Source: Trissonchulus latispiculum (lineage: Eukaryota; Nematoda; Enoplea; Enoplida; Ironidae). Taken from it: a stretch of DNA of 64,000 bases. Position 1 is the stretch's first letter; every line of letters starts with the position of its first letter. The stretch is from contig JASAND010008518.1 in NCBI GenBank assembly GCA_030248195.1, positions 1-64,000 on the forward strand, given 5' to 3'. Shown here piece after piece: positions 56,772 through 64,000 of this stretch. Under the pieces are notes generated by a model that ran no database searches, had not been told where the DNA came from, and saw nothing but the letters and a program-made list of their open reading frames with translations. The translations under genes and the position numbers were made by a program.

Positions 56772-57257
56772 CACTCTTAGAAAGACTCTTGTAGAAATTA
56801 TAGGAATCTGTAGATTTGTACTAAAGTGCTCTCTGCGGTCAGTCACTAGCGGAGCTTTTTGTAGTTTCCAGCAGGGCATTTTTGTAGTTTTAATACCACC
56901 AGAAATAGAATGTAAGTTGTAAGAGAAGTTCCTGTAGTTCACTGTTCTGGCCGTCTTTGGTAAACTACAGGTTGTTCTTGTAGATGTAACAGGAATTCTT
57001 GTGCAAAGTACAAAGATCCCCCAAATGGGGACCGAACCGCAGGTTTCTCCGGTAGTTTTTATAGATTGATCCTGTTATATTAACAGGATTCCTGGATGCA
57101 CTAAAGTGAAGACCCAAACTACATTTTCTCCGGTAGTTTTTACAGGTTCCTGTTATATTTACAGGTTCCCGTATGCAGTGGAAGTAAAAAATACAGGCTA
57201 GTCAAGTAGTTTTTACAGGTTGTTCCTGTTAATTATACAGGACCGCTGGATTAGAGT
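56772..57257. mobile_element. Decayed mariner-like MITE, relative of 42816-43564
   Basis: Starts CACTCTTAGAAAGACTC and ends near TTAGAGTA. The interior has the same TTTACAGGTT.TTCCTGT alternation. The TA duplication is not intact. Confidence 0.6.
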
Positions 57258-57339
57258 ATACGTAGCTACATTATAGTTTCAAGACTACACAATCTTAAGA
57301 TTCATAGCAAGAGTCCATAATTAATTCCTTTATATTATA

Positions 57340-58000
57340 GAAGAAGAGTAAGCCACTAGAGGGCTTCTCTTCTTGGCATTGCGTAACGGTGCTCCGACCA
57401 CAATACGCGAATGTTCCCCCGTTTGGTGGGGGGGTCGACAAGCATACCCCCTCCCCGTTTGGTGGGGGGGGGGTAGCAAAGAGAGGTCCCCGTTTGGTGG
57501 GGGGGTATGCAAAAGGGGTCCCCGTTTGGTGGGGGGGTAGGCAGAAGGGGGTCCCCGTTTGGGGGGGTCGCCAAGTCAGGCTAAGATTGGCTGAATCTGA
57601 TTGGCTGTTGGCGACCCCCCCCCCAAACGGGGACCCCTTTTGCATACCCCCCCACCAAACGGGGACCCCTTTTGCATCCCCCCCCCCCCAACGGGGACTC
57701 TCTTTGCGACCCCCCCACCAAACGGGGACCCATTTTCCAATAGAACAAAAACTACCGTAATCCTCTGCTCTACCCCCCCCCACCAAACGGGGAGGGGGTC
57801 TCTGCAATCTGATTGGCTGTTGGCTACCCCCCCACCAAACGGGGACCTCTTTTCTGCTACCCCCCCACCAAACGGAGGGGGGTATGCTTTGTCAAAGAGA
57901 GCTACCCCCCCACCAAACGGGGGAACATTCGCGTACTGTGGTCGGAGTACCGTTACGCAATGCCAAGAAGAGAAGCCCTCTAGTGGCTTACTCTTCTTCT
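57340..58000. mobile_element. Inverted-repeat element packed with a CCCCGTTTGGTGGGGGG motif
   Basis: GAAGAAGAGTAAGCCACTAG at left is mirrored at 57980-58000; the arms are about 95 bp and nearly perfect. Between them at least ten copies of CCCCGTTTGGTGGGG or its complement alternate with short spacers such as CTGATTGGCTGTTGGC. Flanks TTATATTATA/TTATATATAG suggest a 9-10-bp duplication, as in Mutator-like elements (inference). Confidence 0.75.
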
Positions 58001-58870
58001 TATATATAGTGCAATTATGCACTCTTGTTCATAGGCTTCCTAATCCAAATACCAAGAGCTTATCATGAGGGTGCTTATCATCAGGAGAGCCCCTCATAAT
58101 ATGAGCTATAAAGGCACTATGCGGATATGGAAAAGGACTAATTAGGCAAAACTAATTAACGGTAAGGAATTAAGAGCTAATATTTACATTTTTGAAATCT
58201 CCAGGCCAAGTGCTTTCGAATGATATTATATACTGTCCAAACTTGTCCGGGAAAAATGAACTTTGAAAAAATCAACTTTCTCTTACGGGTTTAAAAGTGG
58301 GTTTTTTCTCTGTATTCAGAATGGTTTTTTTCCATTTTTGTGTAAACTCGATTTTTCGAACGGCCGGTAGGAAAAATTTTTCTATACTATTTTTGATTGT
58401 CTAGGCAATGGTAGTTATGAAAATTATGTTTTTTTTTCGGAATTTCGATCTGGTTCAATTTTTACAGATGGTCAAAAATGGAAAAAATAGCACCTTTGGA
58501 CACTTCAAGCACAAAAATTTCAGCCCGAAAATTTGAAAATAGTCTGAAAACGGACAAAAACAGCGTTTTTCGGCCCTGGGGTGGTGGTACCCATAGAAAG
58601 TAAATCGGAGTCGCTGAACACGATGAGCATAGTGCCGACACAGTATCTCGCCTGGTTCATCTGGTTCAACCGGTTCAAAGTTGAACCAGTTCCTGGTTCT
58701 AGCTCCTGGAGATAGCTAGCTGGAAGGCTGATATTTTGCATACAAAGGTTATTGGGCATGGGGAATCCACTGATGGTGTTATTTTGGGGATCCGTCCGAC
58801 TCATGGCTGGCCAGATCTCGTTCAGCTGGTTCAACAGTTCCTGGTTTAATCCACTGCAGATAGCTGGAAG
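58001..58870. other. No gene seen
   Basis: AT-rich; then a short run of GGTTCA-type repeats at 58655-58720. A minus-strand frame at 58520-58860 matches nothing I know. Confidence 0.35.
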
Positions 58871-59156
58871 TAGGGTTGTGCCGTTAAGAAATTTCTCGTG
58901 CCGGGCTCGGGCTCGGGCCAACCAACCTCCTCAGGCTGGCTGGCCCGGCCCGAAGCCCGATTCACGGCCCGAGCGGCCCGAAGAGCACGAACGACCCGAG
59001 TGCAGCCCGAGTGGCCCGAGTGTAGTCCGAGCTGCACAAGAGGCCCAAGTACAGCGTGACAGCTGTGGAGAGGCCCAAGAATGGCTCAAATTGCATCTGC
59101 ATGCGCATCGCAGTTTTATTAGTATGATGTATATATCGGTAAACCCAAATGTAATA

Positions 59157-59783
59157 GGGAGACGTTGCGTCTGTCAACAACATAAAGTTTAGCATCCTAA
59201 AACTTTTCCTAAAAACAAAACACATTATTAATTAATTAAACAGAATCAAATAAAATACAAATATTATAGACCACTAATAATTTTGGTTTGACTCCCAAGG
59301 TCGCCTTGGAGTCTAGTCAGCCCACACTAAACACATAAACTTACAAGTACCCAGAGATGAAATCCAAAGTGAAAAAATGCACAGCAAATAATAAGGCAGG
59401 GGAGCTAAGCGAAAGTACACAACCACACGCACGAAAGAAAAGGGTAAGACTGACTAGTTTTTGAAAGCGGTGCTGAGAGAGGAGCCTGGTGAATTTTGAT
59501 TGGTCCATTTTGAGACCCCCTTTGCAGACGGGATGCTCAGAGCGCATCCAGAGAATTTTCAAAAGACAAGCAGCGCCACCTAGCAGCTAAGTGGGCTGAA
59601 TAAGACAAACACATTTTAACATGGAAAATAATCAATTTCACACCAACTTCAACACAATTTCTCACAATTTTATACAATACACATTTCTTACTAAAAATAC
59701 CATTTCCACCAAAATTTCACATTAAGACAAACTCACTAAAAATATACACTCAACTCACAAAAGGGACAGACGCAACGTCTCCC
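59157..59783. mobile_element. TA-flanked MITE with GGGAGACGTTGCGTCTGTC ends
   Basis: GGGAGACGTTGCGTCTGTC and its inverted copy (GACAGACGCAACGTCTCCC) are a perfect 19-bp match with TA on both sides. The interior is non-coding. Confidence 0.85.
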
Positions 59784-59910
59784 TATAACGCAAAATGAAC
59801 TTTCACGGCTCGATTAGCTGTAACTTCAAATGCAACATTAGCTATTGTTCAAAGGTTTCCATGTCATAATTTTCAGATTAATGCTTTGATCAATAATTTG
59901 TAGTGTTGTT

Positions 59911-60825
59911 GCCCGGTCGGTCGGGTGATAGAAGTGAGCATTTCGGCCCGTCGGCGAACAATCGGCCGAAAAATCTGGCCCGTGCTCATCTCTATCGGGT
60001 GATGCAAACCGGCCGGCCGGGTCAAACAGGCCGGCCAGCCGGTCAAAACTGGCCGGCCGGTACAGCTGTAGGATACTATCGTATGTCATTGAATAAACTG
60101 CGATTGCGGGTACGAGTTCAGTGTGTGATACCTAGGCCTAGAGAGAAAAGTAGGAGAAGCGACCTGATGTATAAGATTGGAACTAACCTGAAAAACACCC
60201 TCAACTTTCGCCTGTCTAACCTAATCAAAATGAAAGACCACCGTACGAATCTACTCTCTGACTACAATTTATACAACAATTCACTGCGAAAACATACTAA
60301 GTCGAAATCACCTTACAAACATACGAGAAACGAAGGGCACAAAAAGCTCAAGGGAGGGTTTTACCCTGCTCCCACTTCCACCTACTGAAAAAACCCCGAC
60401 CAGACTCAAAGCAAACCCAAACCACAACTCCACAAAACTGTCACTAAACTTCCTTTTATAATCTCAGAGCTACTGCTGTAGCTACCCCAGAAAGAAATCA
60501 TCTTTATCATTCAACTAAAGTAGAATCAGAATTGTTAATAATTGCGTAATTTCATGAATTTAGGCATACTTTGCACAACAAACGTAAAGATAGCACTTAG
60601 TTTTGTTTACTGTTGCACTGCTGCGCAGACGCTCATCAATGTCTCAGTAAGCAATATCCCACACAGCTTTGACCTTTCTTTCGTGTATTTTGCAAAATTT
60701 TTAGCATTAAATGATGCATACAGTTCCTCGTTATGCATAACAGATAATATCAAGTATTGTGCTGGTTTTAAAGACCGACCGGACTGGTGGCATTGTGGGC
60801 CGGCCGGGTTTTCCTCCGCCGGCCA
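59911..60825. mobile_element. Candidate element with CCGGCCGG-rich ends
   Basis: CGGTCGGTCGGG and GGCCGGCC clusters lie at 59911-60065 and again at 60775-60825 (ACCGACCGGAC, GGGCCGGCCGGG). An open frame of about 100 codons at 60082-60388 is basic and low-complexity, and I do not call it a gene. Confidence 0.4.
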
Positions 60826-61445
60826 TCAACTCTATTCACTAATTTATAACCACACCCTGGAGCTATAAAGCTTGTCTTGCAGATTGTAACATTTGTGGTT
60901 AAGTATTGAATCGTCCAAAAAAGGAATAAAAAATATATAAATCGTTGGAAAACCACCCACACAGCTAATATTTAGCAGATTTTTTAACACACTCAATTGA
61001 CCACTGACTAAAAAGTGGGAAGTTGGCAAAGCTTTACTTGTTGGCTTCTTTGTACCAAACCAGGGTTTGTCTACCGCCGCAGGCAGAGTAACTAATTCCT
61101 TTTGATTTTTACAGTTTGAAGACAATTTGCCGCTAGCTAATCCATAACTTTTTGCAGATAGAGTAAACCTCTATAAGGTTTAGCATTTCGCAACATGCTT
61201 TGCTTGCTAATAGCATTTGGATGGTAGAATTATATTCTAAACTTGTTTATACATATTTTGCTTCAAATGTATTGTTTCTGATATGTTAAGCACTGAAGAA
61301 AACAACAGCATGTGGACAAACGAAGCAACAAGTCACAACGAAAAAATCAATATTTTTCAGCAAAGACAAACCACTCAAATAGCCGGAAAAGCCCGAGAGG
61401 CCCGAGCGGCCCGAGTGGCCCGAGTGACCCGAGTGGCCCGACCGG

Positions 61446-61650
61446 TGTCGTATAATATTTTCACCCCCATCATATTTTCACCCCCTTAAGGTATAATATT
61501 TTCACCCCCATTGTATTTTCACCCCCATCATATTTTCACCCCCTTAAGGTATAATATTTTCACCCCCCATTGTATTTTCACCCCCATCATATTTTCACCC
61601 CTTAAGGTATAATATTTTCACCCCCATTATATTTTCGACCCATCATTTTT
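61446..61650 (+). repeat. 58-bp tandem repeat (TTTTCACCCCC), about 3.5 copies
   Basis: Unit GGTATAATATTTTCACCCCC plus two more TTTTCACCCCC boxes and TTAA. It lies about 120-320 bp upstream of the integrase-protease coding start, so it could be promoter-proximal or subterminal to an element. Confidence 0.85.
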
Positions 61651-61764
61651 CAACCATCTACCGTTTATCTTTCTTCCGCCCACTATCTTTATTCCACCCA
61701 CCATGTTTCCATAATTTTCCACTAATTTCTCAACTTATTATTGTTTAGATCAAACGGTTTTCCG

Positions 61765-63718
61765 ATGGAACAACAAGAATTTAAAGATATTACAAACTAT
61801 TTATTAGATAACTCATTTCCATCTAGTTGTGATTCCAAGGATAAGCGTAGAAATTTTCGTCAGAAATGCCAACGGTTCAAATTGCAAAATGTTGATGGAA
61901 AGAATGTCTTGTTTCTGAAATCCAAAAGTGTGCGAGTTATAGTTGGAGAGGCTGAAAAAAGAAGAGTTCTAACCGCATGCCATTCAGATGTCGTCGGAGG
62001 TAAGTAGCTATAACTAATGCATTTTCCATATTGCTATTTTTTGTTTTTGTCCGTTTTCTTGTAATGCCATTGCTATTTGTTTCATTTCATTCATTCAATT
62101 CATTCATTTCATTTCACTTTTTTACTATTTATTTGAACTTATGGTTTCAATTCTCTTAGTTCTGTTACTTCCAATGCACTACCTTTCAGGTGCTCATTTC
62201 GGTATCAATGCCACCACAAAGAAAGTTGGTGAAAGATACTGGTGGAAGGGATTCACCAAAGATGTAGAAGGATTCTGCAGGGCCTGTGTTCAATGTCAAA
62301 AGGCGAATCCTTCTAACAAACCAGCTCCTGCTCTGCTGCATCCTATTCCTGTTTCAGACAGATTGTTCCATCGATGGTCTCTTGATCTTATTGGTCCCCT
62401 CAGTGAAACTGAAAGAGGAAATAAATACATATGTGTTGCCACTGAATACGTCACTCGTTGGCCTGAGGTTTGGGCTTTGCCAAATAAATCGGCTGATTCT
62501 GTGGCAAAGTGCATTCTTGATCTAATCTGCCATTTCCGTGTCATGGAGAATCTGCAAACAGACCAAGGAAGCGAATTCTGCAATCACTTGAACAAAGAAC
62601 TTTGTGCTTCTCTTAGCATAAAGCGCTCTATTTCCACAGCCTATCATCCGCAGTCCCAGGGACTTACCGAACGATTTAACCAGACTATGGAAACGCAGTT
62701 GATGAAAGTTTGCGACGCAGAATCTCAGAAACGAGCTTATGACCAGAAACGTGAAGGCCCATTATATAAGGTGGGAGACAAAGTTTTACTGAAAGATGCT
62801 CGCAGGTCTACACAGAAAGGAAACAGACTGCAGAAACGGTTCTCCGGTCCTTTTGACGTTGCCGAAGTTCATGGCAAAAATGCATATACTCTGTCTGCCA
62901 AAGGAACAAAGCTGAAACAGAAAGTCAATGCTGCATTGCTCAAGCCATTTGTTGAAGAATCAGTAGCCGAACATGAAACCAAACGCCGTCGTCTTTCAGC
63001 AGAGAGTGATTACAGCGAAGAAATGGATGTTTGCAGCCTTGCCCTTGACGTTCAGGAAGCAGAGGATCCAGTTCAGACTGTGAAGCCATGGATAACCATT
63101 GGCAATATTCGTATGTCAGAAGAAGATCGGGACGATCTGGAAAATGGAAAGTGGTTAAGCGATAGTCATATAAATGCTGCTCAGCATCTACTGTGCCGCC
63201 AGCATCGTGCCGTCAATGGATTTCAAGATACGCTCTTAGGAGCACATGCACTGGGATATAAATCCATCACAGGACCGAGTGCTCAAATTCATCATGTTTC
63301 TGGAAATCATTGGATTTTATCAACGAATATTGGTGGCAACGTTAGGATTTATGATTCAATGCCTTTTTCGATGACATCAAGGCTAAGACGAGAAATTTCA
63401 ACCATATACAAGGACATGAAAGACGCTGACAACTGTATTCGAGTATTGGTTACTCCATGTCAGCGACAAAAGGGGGCAGATGATTGTGGCTTGTTTGCAA
63501 TAGCCAATATGGTTGAAATTCTTGAAGGCCGGTTGCCAGAAAATAAAGTATACCATCAGAAAAAAATGCGTCAACATTTGCTAACCAGTTTCAACGCCGG
63601 AAAGATTTCACAATTTCCAGGAAAAGCAGTGGAAGTCCTGTACATGGAAGAACAACTTGTCTGGGTCGCCACCTACTGCAAATGTCGACAGTATCTGCCA
63701 TCATCAACCATTGTCTAA
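61765..63718 (+). CDS. Integrase-Ulp1 protease fusion protein, Ginger-like, 587 aa
   Basis: Exons 61765-61999 and 62190-63718 join in phase (GTCGGAG|GTAAGT, CCTTTCAG|GTGCTC). The order is an H2C2 zinc-binding module (H73, H81, C111, C114), an integrase core with D144, D203 and E239 (D-35-E spacing), a GPF module (G298-F300), then a C48 protease with WLSD at 400-403 and H452, D467, Q505, C511. The integrase would cut and join DNA; the protease would cleave a SUMO-like or fused partner (family knowledge). About 60-100 residues normally found between E239 and the AYDQKR helix are missing, though both sides are in frame. No reverse transcriptase lies upstream, which favours a Ginger-type DNA transposon or a domesticated derivative over an LTR element. 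An upstream acceptor at 61748 could add residues. Confidence 0.8.
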
Positions 63719-64000
63719 TGTGCCTCTTGTAAGGAGTGGTGGCATCAGTCGTGCGCCGGATTTACTCAGGAGAAACTACCACGCCGCTTTGTTTGTGTTA
63801 ATTGCTAGCTGTAAAAACATGAATCTGTATGTATCCTCGCCGCTTTTGTTAGTATGTACTCTATATCACTAAAGTAATGTTGTGGTTCTATTGCTGTCTT
63901 TGCTAGTACTTTGTGTAAATGTCTGACAATCTTCTTTTTCATTCTACGATGTCGATCTCATTTTCGTGTATGTATCTGTCTCTTATCTCATCATGGATTT
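63719..64000. other. Downstream flank; no gene seen
   Basis: No further frame or terminal repeat visible before the window ends, so the downstream limit of any host element cannot be seen. Confidence 0.35.

Larger units (their letters stand above)
58871..61450. mobile_element. Candidate element with GGCCCGAG-rich ends, containing two others
   Basis: TAGGGTTGTGCCG at 58871 resembles TAGGGATCGACCGG of the CCGGAA elements. GGCCCGAG/CGGGCTCGG motifs cluster at 58890-59060 and at 61385-61445. The end GACCGGTGTCGTA echoes the start in reverse. The elements at 59157-59783 and about 59911-60825 lie inside. No exact duplication found, so the unit is tentative. Confidence 0.4.

Noticed and set aside
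57420..57910. CRISPR-like array
   Set aside because: Repeats alternate in orientation with irregular spacers inside an inverted-repeat element, in a eukaryotic context.
58520..58921. 133-codon minus-strand frame
   Set aside because: Its 5' part lies in GGGCTCGG repeat sequence and no domain or splice signal supports it.
60082..60388. Basic 100-codon frame
   Set aside because: Low complexity within a candidate CCGG-ended element; no homology I can recognise.
61765..63718. LTR retrotransposon or retrovirus-like pol gene
   Set aside because: No gag, protease, reverse transcriptase or RNase H upstream, no LTRs seen, and a C-terminal Ulp1-like domain is atypical.

Overview
This window reads as nuclear DNA of a metazoan, most likely an invertebrate. 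It has spliceosomal introns with GT-AG borders, a recognisable animal-type MAD1 spindle-checkpoint gene in 14 exons, CR1/jockey-like non-LTR retrotransposons, hAT-like and mariner-like MITEs, a tRNA-derived SINE and long (TA)n arrays. I cannot place the species. I saw no rRNA, no stand-alone tRNA gene and no CRISPR array.

Layout. 1-4544: one arm of a large fold-back repeat, then a cluster of G-rich MITEs. 4545-11974: a 7.4-kb block bounded by long diverged inverted repeats. It holds a five-exon minus-strand gene (7755-10645, RING-like zinc cluster, family not recognised) and a frameshifted plus-strand piece of a helix-turn-helix/integrase-type transposase. 12234-13740: a MITE inside a MITE, then another G-rich element. 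13764-17238: a complete 3.5-kb fold-back element built from 140-bp and 163-bp tandem repeats.

17348-54855: the MAD1 homologue (plus strand, 14 exons, 747 residues). About 94 percent of its span is intron. Introns 1-3 are packed with transposons: further fold-back arms, a ~7-kb inverted duplication centred on a (TA)n tract near 27420, two non-LTR elements, two near-identical 1.3-kb hAT MITEs, and nested inverted-repeat elements at 32381-34622 and 34765-38738. From 48896 on, exons are dense and introns short.

54856-61740: intergenic DNA with a degraded non-LTR reverse-transcriptase tail, a second mariner-like MITE, an element packed with a G-rich motif (57340-58000), and elements with CCGG/CCCGAG-rich ends. 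61765-63718: a two-exon gene joining a zinc-binding H2C2 module, a DDE integrase core, a GPF module and a Ulp1/SENP-like cysteine protease. It resembles Ginger-type DNA transposases but lacks the segment between the integrase core and the GPF module.

The host-like genes here are MAD1, possibly the RING-like gene, and possibly the integrase-protease gene if it has been domesticated. Most of the rest is transposon-derived. Several target-site duplications are exact, so the order of insertion can be read directly.
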